DNA from: Prochlorococcus sp. AG-459-N19
GTDB lineage: Bacteria; Cyanobacteriota; Cyanobacteriia; PCC-6307; Cyanobiaceae
NCBI GenBank assembly: GCA_003209375.1
Contig: QCRF01000007.1
Span: 1 to 39,813, forward strand
Reading direction: 5' to 3'
Length of the DNA: 39,813 nucleotides
Part shown: positions 28,611-38,045 of the stretch, piece by piece
How the letters are laid out: every line of letters begins with the position of its first letter
Position numbering within the stretch: the first letter of the stretch is position 1
The notes under the pieces: model-generated
Told to the model about the DNA's origin: nothing
Databases searched by the model: none
The model's input: only the letters and a program-made list of their open reading frames with translations
Made by a program: the position numbers and the translations under genes

Positions 28611-29678
28611 TTAGTAAGTGTAGCCTGCCACAAACAATTGCTCATCAGATGAAGGTTGAGATCCTGCTACATAGGCACCTTTTGAAGCTTCAGAATTTGC
28701 CTGGGCTCTTGCTATTAATGCTTTTTGCCCCCCTTCAACGTCGCTTCCTTTCCAGGCCTTTAAGCATGAGTGCTGTAGTGCTCTTCCATAGGAGAATGAA
28801 ACATTCCATAAGGCTTTTCTGTAAAGAGTGTTCATATTATTTAAATAGACAGAAGCAGCTTCTTCGCTTAACCCTCCTGATAAGAAAACTATTCCAGGCA
28901 CTGATGCAGGAACGCACCTTTCCATAGTTCTTATTGTCATTTCAGCAACTTTCACAGGATCAGCCTTTGTTGGACAATCCGCTCCATTAACAGTCATAGA
29001 AGGTTTTAATAGAGTCCCTTCTAGAAAAACTCCATTTGCTTGACAGGCAATATAAACCTGCTTTATTACCTCTTCTTGAACTTCAGCGGTTTTTTCAATA
29101 GTATGGTCGCCGTCCATTAAGATTTCAGGTTCAATAATTGGTACCAAACCAGATTCTTGAACGGACCTTGCATACCTTGCTAATCCCCATGCATTCTCTT
29201 GAATTGATAGTTTTGAAGGACAACCATCATTTGTAATTTGCAGAACCGCTCTCCACTTTGCAAATCTTGCACCTTGTTCGTAATATTTTGCTGCTCTTTC
29301 AACTAACCCATCTAGGCCAGAGCAAAAAGTCTCTACATCTCCTCCTCCAGGAAGTGGATTTAGACCTTTATCTACCTTTATACCTGGAATAATACCTAAA
29401 TCATTTAGTTTCTTAACCATTGACTCACCATCTTGGTGATTCTGATAAAGAGTTTCTTCGAAGAGGATTGCTCCACTAATATATTTGCCAAGACCTTCTG
29501 TAGTAAAAAGCATTCCTCTATATGCTTTCCTGTTGTCTTCAGTATTCTCAACACCAATTCCAGCAAGTCTTTTACCTACTGTTTTAGTGGATTCATCTAC
29601 CGCTAATATCCCTTTTCCTTTAGAAGCTAGTAATTGAGCATTTTCTCTAAGCTCATTTTTGTAATAATTTAAGTCCAT
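28611..29678 (-). CDS. fda: Class I fructose-bisphosphate aldolase
   Basis: This Schiff-base aldolase performs the same cleavage as FbaA without a metal, but belongs to an unrelated sequence family. The 355 residues resemble the eukaryotic-type enzyme: GKGILAVDES near the N-terminus, the active-site lysine K141 in AKWRAVLQI and the Schiff-base lysine K225 in GTLLKPSM. A GIVFLSGG phosphate-binding loop follows, and the C-terminal tail ends in tyrosine as in animal aldolases. The start is ATG. The class II gene lies immediately downstream. Both being intact suggests division of labour rather than redundancy being lost. Confidence 0.95.
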   Translation of the reverse strand: MDLNYYKNELRENAQLLASKGKGILAVDESTKTVGKRLAGIGVENTEDNRKAYRGMLFTTEGLGKYISGAILFEETLYQNHQDGESMVKKLNDLGIIPGIKVDKGLNPLPGGGDVETFCSGLDGLVERAAKYYEQGARFAKWRAVLQITNDGCPSKLSIQENAWGLARYARSVQESGLVPIIEPEILMDGDHTIEKTAEVQEEVIKQVYIACQANGVFLEGTLLKPSMTVNGADCPTKADPVKVAEMTIRTMERCVPASVPGIVFLSGGLSEEAASVYLNNMNTLYRKALWNVSFSYGRALQHSCLKAWKGSDVEGGQKALIARAQANSEASKGAYVAGSQPSSDEQLFVAGYTY

Positions 29679-29781
29679 TCTTTAATGATTCAGTTCAATT
29701 GATTTTTCCAGAATATGAAAAAAAAATAAAATTAATCCAATACTTTATCGGGTGATAATTGCTACTTATAAATGTATAGCC

Positions 29782-30879
29782 TTAAATTTTGATACTTAAT
29801 CCACTTTTCGACGATTCTCTTATAGCTTCGCAAACTTTATGACTAGCAAGTCCCTCGCATAAGCCTGGAATGATAGGTGTTTTATTAAAAATACTCTCAG
29901 CCCATAAATTTTGAATTCTCAAAACTGGAGCTATCCTCCCATCAGTCCATGTTTTTTCAAAATTAAAAATTGAATCTGCAGTTAAATTTTGTATTTTATT
30001 TTTGTTGTTTGAATATTTCAAATTAAAACCATGGACATAATCTTTTTGGTTCTCGCTTTTAAGAATAAGTGAACCTTCGCTTCCATATATTTCTAAACTA
30101 AATCCTCTACCGTTTTTAGAAATCGATGATAAAGATACCTGACATGGAATAAGTTTGGAGCTGTAGTTTGATATTTCTATATTAGCGAGACAAACATCCT
30201 CGCTAGTAACATCATTTAAATCAGATGTATTAGGTAAAGGCCTTTTTTTGATTGATGTTGCTAACTTACCGGATACATTTATTGTTTCTCCAAAAAACCA
30301 ATTCAACATGTCGAATGCATGAGTACCTAAAGCGCCAATTACTCCCCCACCTTTTTCTTCCAAAGAATACCAATTCCAAGCTCTTTTAGGATCTGATCTA
30401 CTCCCCATTAACCAATCTAATTTTACTAAATATATATCTCCTAAAATATTTTCATCAATAAGTTTTTTTGTCTGAAGAAAAAGGGGTACTGCCCTATATT
30501 CGAAATCAACACATACGCTTAAGTTCTTAATCAAAGATATTCTCTGAAGCTCTTCTATTTCAAGGGACGATATTGAAACGGGTTTTTCTAGTAGCAAATT
30601 TTTATTATTCTCAAGCGCACTTTTTGCTAACTTAAATCTTGATTCAGGAGGGGTGGCAATAATAATTCCATCAATTTCCGGGTATTTAACTAAGTCTTCC
30701 CAATTATGAAAAAAATCTAAGCCTGTTTCTTTTTCTAATAACGATTTATGCTTTTTCTCGTAATGATAAATAGCTACAGGAGTAAAGTAATCAGATTCTT
30801 TTAATGCCTCTAAATGAACTTTTTTCCCAAACCCTAGTCCAGCGATTGCTATTTTTAATTTTTTATTTTTAGTAATCAT
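29782..30879 (-). CDS. Gfo/Idh/MocA family NAD(P)-dependent oxidoreductase
   Basis: The 365-residue protein has an N-terminal Rossmann fold with GLGFGKKVH (14-22). It has the family's IIATPPESRF segment and the EKP motif at 98-100, then a C-terminal alpha/beta domain. Family members oxidise or reduce sugars, inositols or, as BvdR, biliverdin. The substrate here cannot be read from the sequence. The start is ATG, two bases after the stop of the small secreted-protein gene, so both are probably cotranscribed with accD. Confidence 0.85.
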   Translation of the reverse strand: MITKNKKLKIAIAGLGFGKKVHLEALKESDYFTPVAIYHYEKKHKSLLEKETGLDFFHNWEDLVKYPEIDGIIIATPPESRFKLAKSALENNKNLLLEKPVSISSLEIEELQRISLIKNLSVCVDFEYRAVPLFLQTKKLIDENILGDIYLVKLDWLMGSRSDPKRAWNWYSLEEKGGGVIGALGTHAFDMLNWFFGETINVSGKLATSIKKRPLPNTSDLNDVTSEDVCLANIEISNYSSKLIPCQVSLSSISKNGRGFSLEIYGSEGSLILKSENQKDYVHGFNLKYSNNKNKIQNLTADSIFNFEKTWTDGRIAPVLRIQNLWAESIFNKTPIIPGLCEGLASHKVCEAIRESSKSGLSIKI

Positions 30880-30881
30880 CC

Positions 30882-31274
30882 TTATCCATTCATAAACTCT
30901 GAACAGCTATTTTCAATAACAACATCTAAGAGTTCATCATTATTAGAAGTTTGCCATTTTGAATTGAATTGAGGTATTCCATTTTTGGAAGTATCTTTGA
31001 ACTTTTTTTCATCGCAATTAATTCTCATTACATAAAGAGATAACTCTCCATCATCATCCGAATTAGTTGGATTTTTAAAGAACTTTGTTAAGACACTTAT
31101 TTCACCATTTGGAAGCGGCTTAATACTACCTTTATCAAGCCATTCTTTCCCTTCATTATTCTCTTTTAGTAGGACCCAGTCAACATTTCCTATTCCATAA
31201 GAATATGGAGCAAAATTTAAAATAAAAAATAAAAGGCTTAAAGAAAAATAAAAGAAATTTGAAATAATTCTCAT
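30882..31274 (-). CDS. Small secreted protein of unknown function
   Basis: A 130-residue protein with a clear N-terminal hydrophobic segment (about 6-26) ending in YSYG, consistent with a Sec signal peptide or anchor. The mature part is polar, begins with a WVLL segment and has two cysteines, one in the INCDE segment and one in NSCSEF near the C-terminus, that could form a disulfide. I do not recognise a family. It sits one base after accD and two bases before the Gfo/Idh gene, in a tight three-gene row. Confidence 0.65.
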   Translation of the reverse strand: MRIISNFFYFSLSLLFFILNFAPYSYGIGNVDWVLLKENNEGKEWLDKGSIKPLPNGEISVLTKFFKNPTNSDDDGELSLYVMRINCDEKKFKDTSKNGIPQFNSKWQTSNNDELLDVVIENSCSEFMNG

Positions 31275-31275
31275 T

Positions 31276-32157
31276 TTATATATTTGCTTTTACAAGTTTT
31301 TTTACACCATGAATTTTTAAAATTTTAGTCAGGGTATCCTTGAGATCTTTTCTTTTAACTATTACATCAACAAAACCATGCTCAAGCAGATATTCAGCTG
31401 TTTGAAAATTATCGGGTAACTTTTCTCTTAATGTTTGTTCTATAACCCTTCTTCCCGCAAATCCAATAAGAGCTTTAGGCTCCGCCAAAATTAAATCACC
31501 TAACATTGCAAAGCTTGCTGTTACCCCTCCGGTGGTTGGATGAGTTAACAAAGGCATATAAAGAAGATTTTTTTCTTTATGTTTTTTTAGTGCTCCAGAT
31601 ATTTTTGCCATTTGCATGAGACTTAACATACCTTCTTGCATCCTTGCTCCTCCTGAAGCGCAAACAATAAGAATTGGAAAATTTTCTAAAGTTGCCCTCT
31701 CAATTATCCTTGTAATTTTTTCACCAACTACTGAACCCATGGATCCTCCCATAAATCTAAAATCCATAACAGCTAATGCTAAAGGCATTGAATTTACAGA
31801 ACAGATACCTGTTACTACTCCATCTCTTAAACCTGTGCCCGCTTGACTTTCTTTAATTCGATCAGCGTACGCTCTTCTATCTTTAAAACCTAAAGGATCT
31901 GTAGGACTTAGTGAACTATCAAACTCCTCGAATGAATTTTTGTCAGCAATTATATTTATCCTTTCATCACTATTAATTCTATTGTGGTGTCCACAATTAC
32001 TACAAACATTGAAATTTGAAATTAGGTCTTTTCTATAGGCTACTTGCGAACATTCTGAACATTTAACCCACAAACCATCTCCCTCATCAGTATCTTGCGA
32101 AACTTTTCCAACAAATTGATCTTTACGCCTTGCGGCAAACCAGTCGATTAATGACAC
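31276..32157 (-). CDS. accD: Acetyl-CoA carboxylase carboxyltransferase subunit beta
   Basis: AccD is the beta half of the carboxyltransferase that makes malonyl-CoA, the first step of fatty-acid synthesis. The 293 residues include the N-terminal four-cysteine zinc ribbon (C33, C36, C52, C55). The biotin/CoA-binding core follows, with the [25 protein letters not shown] and [16 protein letters not shown] motifs. The start is GTG at 32157; going upstream the frame meets a TAG at 32185-32187 (read on the minus strand) with no other start between. accA and the biotin subunits are elsewhere. Confidence 0.95.
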   Translation of the reverse strand: MSLIDWFAARRKDQFVGKVSQDTDEGDGLWVKCSECSQVAYRKDLISNFNVCSNCGHHNRINSDERINIIADKNSFEEFDSSLSPTDPLGFKDRRAYADRIKESQAGTGLRDGVVTGICSVNSMPLALAVMDFRFMGGSMGSVVGEKITRIIERATLENFPILIVCASGGARMQEGMLSLMQMAKISGALKKHKEKNLLYMPLLTHPTTGGVTASFAMLGDLILAEPKALIGFAGRRVIEQTLREKLPDNFQTAEYLLEHGFVDVIVKRKDLKDTLTKILKIHGVKKLVKANI

Positions 32158-32177
32158 AACGTTTACTGTTTTTTCTA

Positions 32178-32206
32178 TTTAAATCTAAGTAAGGTACTTT
32201 TATCAA
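32178..32206 (-). promoter_or_regulatory. Candidate promoter for accD
   Basis: On the minus strand a -35-like TTGATA (32201-32206) and a -10-like TTTAAA (32178-32183) are separated by exactly 17 bases. The predicted transcription start is about 14 bases before the GTG of accD. In such AT-rich sequence chance matches are common, so this is tentative. Confidence 0.3.
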
Positions 32207-32298
32207 GAAAGATATATAAAAATTTGAGATTCTCTAGATTAAAAACTCCTTAAATTAAAAAAATATAATGATTTGAGTTGATAATAGAAAACTATTTA

Positions 32299-33195
32299 TT
32301 ATTTATTTTTCTCTTCAATCATTTTATGAATTATTGGAGTGAGAATTAGTTCCATTGCGAAACCCATTTTCCCTCCATTTACAACGATACTTGTTGGACT
32401 TGACATAAATGAATCGTTAATCATTCCAAGCAAGTATTGAAAATCAATCCCCCATTTCTCTCTTGCCCCTTTTCTGAAATGTATGATCACAAAGCTCTCA
32501 TCAGGAGTTGGGATATTCCTGCATATGAAAGGATTAGAAGTGTCAATTGTGGGAATTCTTTGGAAATTAATATCGGTTTTGCTGAATTGCGGGCAAATGT
32601 GATTTATATAATCAGGCATTCTTCTCAATATAGTATCCACAATAGTTTCCGCTGAGTAACCTCTTTCTGCGTTATCTCTATGGATTTTTTGAATCCACTC
32701 TAAATTTGTTATTGGAACAACACCAACAAGTAAATCAGCATAAGATGCCACATTATATCCATCACCTTCTACCCCGCCATGCAAACCTTCATAAAAAAGT
32801 ACATCTGTTCCCTCAGGAATATCTTCCCATGGAGTAAATTGTCCAGGTTCCAAGGATGTTCCAAGTCTTGTATTATGTTCTTCGGCTTCTTCAAGACTAT
32901 GTAGATAATATCTTTTCTTTCCTCCTCCAGTTTCACCATATATTTTAAAAAGTTCTTCTAGCTTGTCAAAAAGATTAGCCTCTGGACCAAAATGAGAAAA
33001 ATTTTCACCTTTTGAAAGAGCGTCTGCCATTGCTTTTTTCATAGGCATTCTTTCAAATCTGTGGTAACTATCACCTTCTACAACTGCGGGAACAATATCT
33101 TCTCTGGCAAAAATATGCTCAAAGGCTCTTTTAACTGTACTTGTTCCTGCTCCTGAAGATCCTGTTACAGCGACTACTGGATGACGTTTTGACAT
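32299..33195 (-). CDS. prk: Phosphoribulokinase, proteobacterial (class I) type
   Basis: Prk phosphorylates ribulose 5-phosphate to ribulose 1,5-bisphosphate, the CO2 acceptor of RuBisCO. The 298 residues are short compared with about 330 or more in beta-cyanobacteria and plants. The P-loop is GSSGAGTST (12-20), with VEGDSYHRFER and YEGLHGG downstream. There is no cysteine in the P-loop or the first 190 residues, so the thioredoxin/CP12-sensitive disulfide pair of the class II enzyme is absent. This matches the octameric proteobacterial-type enzyme. The start is ATG. The gene has its own 89-base upstream region after leuB. Confidence 0.94.
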   Translation of the reverse strand: MSKRHPVVAVTGSSGAGTSTVKRAFEHIFAREDIVPAVVEGDSYHRFERMPMKKAMADALSKGENFSHFGPEANLFDKLEELFKIYGETGGGKKRYYLHSLEEAEEHNTRLGTSLEPGQFTPWEDIPEGTDVLFYEGLHGGVEGDGYNVASYADLLVGVVPITNLEWIQKIHRDNAERGYSAETIVDTILRRMPDYINHICPQFSKTDINFQRIPTIDTSNPFICRNIPTPDESFVIIHFRKGAREKWGIDFQYLLGMINDSFMSSPTSIVVNGGKMGFAMELILTPIIHKMIEEKNK

Positions 33196-33284
33196 TTTTT
33201 AAAAACAATATCTAATGATTCTGACAGGTCATATGCCAACTTTATGTTTTACTTAAAAATATTTTTTTATTTATTAATTTTTTT

Positions 33285-34358
33285 TTAAATTTCATCCATT
33301 ATTTTAGCTCCGATTTCACTGCAAGATAAAACTTCAGAAGACCCATCAGCTAAATCTGCTGTTCTAAATCCTTTTGATAAGACTTTATCGATGGCAGTTT
33401 CTAAATTTTCTGCAGCTTCTTCTTCACTTAATCCAATTTTTAACATCATGGAAGCAGATAAAAGCATTGCTATAGGATTAGCTATGTTTTTACCAGCTAT
33501 ATCAGGAGCCGAACCATGAACAGGTTCAAAAACTCCTGGACCATTATTGCTTAGAGAGGCAGATGGAAGCATACCAATAGAACCAGTTAGCATTGCGGCT
33601 AGGTCGCTTAAAATATCTCCAAATAAATTACTTGTTAAAATTACATCAAATTGACCAGGATCTCTAACTAACTGCATTGCTGCATTATCAACGTACATAT
33701 TACTTAGAGATATATTTTTATCTTTTGAGGTGATATTTAAAACTGTATCTCTCCACAATTGACTAACCTCAAGAACGTTTGATTTATCAACAGAACATAT
33801 TTTTTTATTTCTTTGGTTAGCAATTTTTATTGCTATTTCAGTTATTCTCTCTATTTCGTTCGCATCATAAACCATAGTATTGAAAGCTTTTTTGATTTTT
33901 GTATTTGTTATATGTCCTCTTGGTTTCCCAAAATAAATTCCCCCTATTAATTCTCTTACAACAATGAGATCTACATGCTCAACGATTTCTTTTTTTAATG
34001 TACTTGCATCTAATAGAGATTTTCTTATTTTGACAGGCCTGATATTTGCGAAAAGGTTTAGGGTAGATCTTAACTTTAGTAACCCACTTTCTGGCCTTAA
34101 TTCTCTCGCAAGAGAGTCATATTTAATATCTCCAACACATGCTAAAAGTACTGCATCACTTTTTTTGCATTGATCTAGTGTCTCATCTGGAGCAGGAATC
34201 CCATATTTTTCATAAGCTATCCCTCCAAATAATTTTTCAATAATCTCAATATCGAAATTATGATTTTTTGAAAGCTTTTTTAAAACTTTTTTTGAAACTT
34301 CTGAAATCTCTGGTCCAATTCCATCTCCTGACAATAAAACAATCTTATATTTCTTCAT
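33285..34358 (-). CDS. leuB: 3-isopropylmalate dehydrogenase
   Basis: LeuB oxidises and decarboxylates 3-isopropylmalate in leucine synthesis, using NAD. The 357 residues have the LLSGDGIGPEI start, an RPESGLLKLRS loop carrying substrate-binding arginines, LIVVRELIGGIYFGKPRG, and the C-terminal NAD-binding EPVHGSAPDIAGK. These fit LeuB rather than isocitrate or tartrate dehydrogenases. The start is ATG. It follows lpxD by 28 bases and lies at the end of a long same-strand row. The region after it is AT-rich with no clear terminator. Confidence 0.95.
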   Translation of the reverse strand: MKKYKIVLLSGDGIGPEISEVSKKVLKKLSKNHNFDIEIIEKLFGGIAYEKYGIPAPDETLDQCKKSDAVLLACVGDIKYDSLARELRPESGLLKLRSTLNLFANIRPVKIRKSLLDASTLKKEIVEHVDLIVVRELIGGIYFGKPRGHITNTKIKKAFNTMVYDANEIERITEIAIKIANQRNKKICSVDKSNVLEVSQLWRDTVLNITSKDKNISLSNMYVDNAAMQLVRDPGQFDVILTSNLFGDILSDLAAMLTGSIGMLPSASLSNNGPGVFEPVHGSAPDIAGKNIANPIAMLLSASMMLKIGLSEEEAAENLETAIDKVLSKGFRTADLADGSSEVLSCSEIGAKIMDEI

Positions 34359-34386
34359 TAAAATTTTTGTTTAATAGAACAATAAA

Positions 34387-35421
34387 TTATTGCTTGTCTA
34401 ATTGTCTAAGCTTTTTTGCTAATTCGGGTAATTTTTTAAAAATACTTGAGCTCCTCAGCCATGATTTATTTTCCATCGCGGGAAAACCACTAATTACCTC
34501 ACCATCTTTTATGTCACAATGAATTCCGCATTTTGAACTCGCAATGACATTATTACCAACTTTTACTCTATTATTGACGCCTACTTGCCCTGCCAAAATA
34601 ACACCATCTCCAATATTTGCTCCTCCAGCTATACCAACTTGAGCTGCAAATGCACAATTCTTTCCAATTTTAACTCCATGACCTATTTGTATTAAATTAT
34701 CCAATTTTGTTCCCTCATCAATAAAAGTAAATCCAACTGCGGGCCTATCAATACAACAATTCGTTCCAATTTCTACAAAACTCATTATTTTTACACCACC
34801 TTTTTGAGGCATCTTTACCCATTTCCCATTTTTAGGAATAAAACCAAATCCCTCTGATCCAATAACAGAATTTGAGTTAATTACACAATTATTTTTTAGA
34901 GTGGTATTTTCGTAAATAACACAATTTGGATGAATTATATTATTATTTCCTATTCGAGCATTGCCTAAAATTGATGCTCCAGAAAGAATATAATTATTGT
35001 CACCAATTACAGTATTTTCGCCGATATAGACATTAGGTCCAATATGGCAATTTGCTCCAATTATTGCTGTTTTATCTATAACCGCTGAAGTGTGAATTCC
35101 TGGTTTGAAATTGATAGTTTTATATAAACAATCCAATACTTCTGCAAATGCAATTCTTGGGTATTTAACGATTATGTTTGATATATTGAGTTTCTTTAGG
35201 GTACTAACGATTTCATCGTTATTAGTAGTTATTATTGCTGATGCTTTAGTTTGATCTAATTTTTCTTTAAGGATATTATTTTCTTCTAAAAAAGATATTT
35301 GATGTTTAACTGCAGCATCTAATGAGGCAGCATCATCTATATATGAATCTTCAAAAATATTGGCACTAATAAAATTTGAATTTCCTTTTTTTATTAGATC
35401 AACTAAATCACTTAAAAGCAT
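34387..35421 (-). CDS. lpxD: UDP-3-O-acylglucosamine N-acyltransferase
   Basis: LpxD adds the N-linked hydroxyacyl chain in lipid A synthesis. The 344 residues begin with the uridine-binding N-terminal domain (to about 100). A long hexapeptide-repeat left-handed beta-helix follows, with the catalytic region IQIGHGVKIGKNCAFAAQVGIAGG that holds the conserved histidine. A C-terminal helix comes last. LpxD and LptB in one window indicate that this organism makes and exports lipid A-based LPS. The start is ATG. It follows proB by 20 bases. Confidence 0.93.
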   Translation of the reverse strand: MLLSDLVDLIKKGNSNFISANIFEDSYIDDAASLDAAVKHQISFLEENNILKEKLDQTKASAIITTNNDEIVSTLKKLNISNIIVKYPRIAFAEVLDCLYKTINFKPGIHTSAVIDKTAIIGANCHIGPNVYIGENTVIGDNNYILSGASILGNARIGNNNIIHPNCVIYENTTLKNNCVINSNSVIGSEGFGFIPKNGKWVKMPQKGGVKIMSFVEIGTNCCIDRPAVGFTFIDEGTKLDNLIQIGHGVKIGKNCAFAAQVGIAGGANIGDGVILAGQVGVNNRVKVGNNVIASSKCGIHCDIKDGEVISGFPAMENKSWLRSSSIFKKLPELAKKLRQLDKQ

Positions 35422-35441
35422 TTTTCAGTTTTAATTTTTTT

Positions 35442-36524
35442 CTAAGAGAGAGCAAGAAAATCTCTGTGTACGACAATTATCGAGGAGCTGTTATTTTCTT
35501 TATTATTTAAGATACTTCTTAATTTGTCGCTACTTATTGATACTAAACCTTTTGCAACCTCTTTATCATTTGTATTTACGATTTTAACAGCCTGATTAAT
35601 CGTAAAGTTTCCTTCTACATTCTTAACACCAACGGCTAAAAGTGAGGCACCTTTTGTTGTAATTGCAAAAGAAGCGCCATCATCTAAAGTAATTTTCCCT
35701 ACTGTTTGAATTGCATGTGAAAGCCAACTTTTTTTGTTTCCAATAGGTTTTTCTACTGGATAAAATAAAGTTCCAATTTTATTATCATTAAAAATTTCAA
35801 TTAAGTTTTTTTTATTAGTTCCATCAACTAGTTGAACTTCGACCCCTCCTTTTGTTGCTATTTCTGCAGAAATTAATTTTGTAGAAATTCCTCCTGTTCC
35901 CCATTCATTATTTGAGTTTTTAATATTTTTATCTTTAATTTCCTTTAATTCACTATTATGAACTTCTTTAATAGGTTGCGCATCTTTATTATTACGTGGA
36001 TCTTTTGAATATAGATTTTCAATATCGGTTAATAAAATAAGCTTGTTAGCATTTACAGCCAAGGCAACTAAAGCAGAGAGGGTATCATTATCTCCATATT
36101 TAAGCTCTTCATTTGCTACAGTATCATTCTCATTTACTATTGGAATAACATTTAAATCGATTAATTTTTTTAAAGTTTTAGAAGCGTTATTAAAGGATTC
36201 TCGTGAATTGAAATCAGCTTTAGTTATTAAAATTTGAGCAATATTATGACCTAATTTGTTAAATACTTTATCGTATAAGGACATTAAATTAACTTGACCT
36301 ACTGCAGCAGTAGCTTGAAGAGTACTTAAATCATTTGGTCGCGTTTTAATATTTAATTTTTGGCAACCTAATCCAACGGCTCCACTAGTCACTAAAATTA
36401 ATTTGTTTCCTTTTGAAAGAAAACTTATAAAGGATCTAGAAAGGTCTTCAATAACTTCTTCTGTAGATGTTCCCTCTGTTCCTCTTAAAATACTAGTACC
36501 AATTTTTATAACCCAAGTTTTCAT
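35442..36524 (-). CDS. proB: Glutamate 5-kinase
   Basis: ProB phosphorylates glutamate to gamma-glutamyl phosphate, the first and feedback-controlled step of proline synthesis. The 360 residues have an amino-acid kinase domain with [20 protein letters not shown], a [13 protein letters not shown] segment, [10 protein letters not shown] and the GTGGISTKL motif. A C-terminal PUA domain (about 275-355) follows. The start is ATG. It overlaps yqeG by four bases (ATGA), so translation is probably coupled. Confidence 0.94.
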   Translation of the reverse strand: MKTWVIKIGTSILRGTEGTSTEEVIEDLSRSFISFLSKGNKLILVTSGAVGLGCQKLNIKTRPNDLSTLQATAAVGQVNLMSLYDKVFNKLGHNIAQILITKADFNSRESFNNASKTLKKLIDLNVIPIVNENDTVANEELKYGDNDTLSALVALAVNANKLILLTDIENLYSKDPRNNKDAQPIKEVHNSELKEIKDKNIKNSNNEWGTGGISTKLISAEIATKGGVEVQLVDGTNKKNLIEIFNDNKIGTLFYPVEKPIGNKKSWLSHAIQTVGKITLDDGASFAITTKGASLLAVGVKNVEGNFTINQAVKIVNTNDKEVAKGLVSISSDKLRSILNNKENNSSSIIVVHRDFLALS

Positions 36525-37015
36525 TTTATAAAATGAGAAATTAATTTTTCAATTATCAAAGTTAAATTAAATTTTATAGGCAAGCCATCTCTATTTAATC
36601 GCTTAACTAATATTGTTTTTATATCACATCTATTTCCAACGATAATATCTGTAAAAATTCTGTCGCCAATAATGGCTATATTTTTTGGCTCTCTGCCAAT
36701 TTCTTTGATAGCAGACAAAGTTACTTTTTTTCTTGGTTTTGATGCATTGTATTTATACCTTAAATTTAATTCTTTAGCTATTTTTGCGATTCTTTTTTTT
36801 GATGGATTATTACTTATTAGATATAAGGAGAAAAGTTTTTTAGATTCTATGATCCAATTTTTTACAGCTTTTGGGATAATATTAGATTTTCTATTTACTA
36901 GAGTCCCATCCACATCTAGCAATAAAGAATTAATTCCTTTTTTTTGCAATTCAGATTGAGAAATATTATATATTGGTATGTTTGAATCCCAATTGACTTT
37001 TAGGATAGATCTCAT
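36521..37015 (-). CDS. yqeG: YqeG family HAD-type phosphatase
   Basis: This 164-residue HAD-superfamily protein keeps the catalytic motif DVDGTLV (nucleophile D34, general acid D36). Motif II is in LYLISNNPS, the following lysine is in ASKPRKK, and the acidic motif III lies in [10 protein letters not shown]. Members of the YqeG family are small phosphatases; their substrate has been suggested to be phosphatidylglycerophosphate in plastids, mitochondria and cyanobacteria. That function would fit a cyanobacterium but is not shown here. The start is ATG. It lies five bases after the DUF3727 gene and overlaps proB by four. Confidence 0.85.
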   Translation of the reverse strand: MRSILKVNWDSNIPIYNISQSELQKKGINSLLLDVDGTLVNRKSNIIPKAVKNWIIESKKLFSLYLISNNPSKKRIAKIAKELNLRYKYNASKPRKKVTLSAIKEIGREPKNIAIIGDRIFTDIIVGNRCDIKTILVKRLNRDGLPIKFNLTLIIEKLISHFIK

Positions 37016-37020
37016 TGATT

Positions 37021-37557
37021 TTAAGAACTACTTTTTTCAATCTCAGTTTCAATCAAAGTTTGAATTCTATCGAACTCATCATCTTCAACTAATAAGACAC
37101 CTTTGTCTTTTAATTTACCAACAATAAAAAAAGGATCTAGTGGTATATATAAACCATATTCTTGATCAAAAAGATTAAAGTTAACGAGCAATTCATAACT
37201 CTCACTATCATCATCGACATAATCTTCTTCTAATTCATCGTATATGGGTTCTTCAAGCTCTCCTGATACAGTTAATGTAACTGCTGATCTGATAAGTCTT
37301 AAATCATGTTCTTGAAGAACTGCCTCAGCATTTTTTAGTATTTGTTCATTTTTATCTATTTTCTCAATTAATTCAGGTTCATCTTTTTCATTTATCTTAA
37401 AAAGACTTACTGGAGTATCAACTGGAGTTAATAAAGCATATTCTTGGCCTTCAACATATACTAATTGTTCAAGATAACAAAATAGCTCGTTTCCATTTGA
37501 GTCATTTAATAAAAGAGTCTGTGCATCATAATTATCATTTGAATTGGCTTCTTTCAT
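37021..37557 (-). CDS. DUF3727 domain protein, cyanobacteria/plastid type
   Basis: This 178-residue soluble acidic protein has a DUF1292-like N-terminal part (LLNDSNGNELFCYLEQLVYV), a helical middle and a DUF3727-like C-terminal part (FDQEYGLYIPLDPFFIVGK). The family is found in cyanobacteria and plants, where it has been linked to plastid protein import or translation, but the function is uncertain. It contains a strongly acidic stretch near residues 105-120. The gene is in the ruvX-yqeG-proB row, five bases from yqeG and 26 bases from ruvX. Confidence 0.8.
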   Translation of the reverse strand: MKEANSNDNYDAQTLLLNDSNGNELFCYLEQLVYVEGQEYALLTPVDTPVSLFKINEKDEPELIEKIDKNEQILKNAEAVLQEHDLRLIRSAVTLTVSGELEEPIYDELEEDYVDDDSESYELLVNFNLFDQEYGLYIPLDPFFIVGKLKDKGVLLVEDDEFDRIQTLIETEIEKSSS

Positions 37558-37583
37558 TTAAAAATTATCTATCCTTTTTAATA

Positions 37584-38045
37584 CTAATATTTTATCTGAT
37601 GTTTACCAGCTATTTCTTCTAATTCAGGACCCTCTTCGATCCATTGTTCAAGTATTATTTTTGCTGAAAAACTATCAATCAATCCGGATTTATCTTTTTT
37701 TATTCCAAATCTTTCTGTAGATTCCCAAGTTGAACTATGTTCGTTGACATAAGAAAATGGAAGCTTTAATTCATTTGAAAGTAATTGACCGTAATTTTTA
37801 CAGTCAATAGCTTGAGTGGTCATTTGACCTTCCTCATCTAGTGGGATACCCACAATAAAACCAGTCAAATTAAATTCATTTATATAATTTTTAAAGATTT
37901 TAATCTCTTGATTATTTTCAAATCGTTTTACTGCTGGAAGTATATTTGATGTTATGCAGAGGGGATCACAATAAGCTAATCCTATTCTTTTGGTACCTAT
38001 ATCCAAACTCAAAATTGACTTGGGTTTTGGTTTGCAAAATTTCAC
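37584..38045 (-). CDS. ruvX: Putative pre-16S rRNA nuclease RuvX/YqgF
   Basis: YqgF (RuvX) is an RNase H-like nuclease that matures the 5' end of 16S rRNA; older names call it a Holliday junction resolvase. The 153 residues start with [17 protein letters not shown] (catalytic D15). The GIPLDEEG motif and [11 protein letters not shown] with the second acidic residue follow. The catalytic acidic positions appear intact. The start is GTG at 38045, forming a GTGA overlap of four bases with the stop of the GNAT-like gene, which supports this start. Confidence 0.9.
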   Translation of the reverse strand: MKFCKPKPKSILSLDIGTKRIGLAYCDPLCITSNILPAVKRFENNQEIKIFKNYINEFNLTGFIVGIPLDEEGQMTTQAIDCKNYGQLLSNELKLPFSYVNEHSSTWESTERFGIKKDKSGLIDSFSAKIILEQWIEEGPELEEIAGKHQIKY

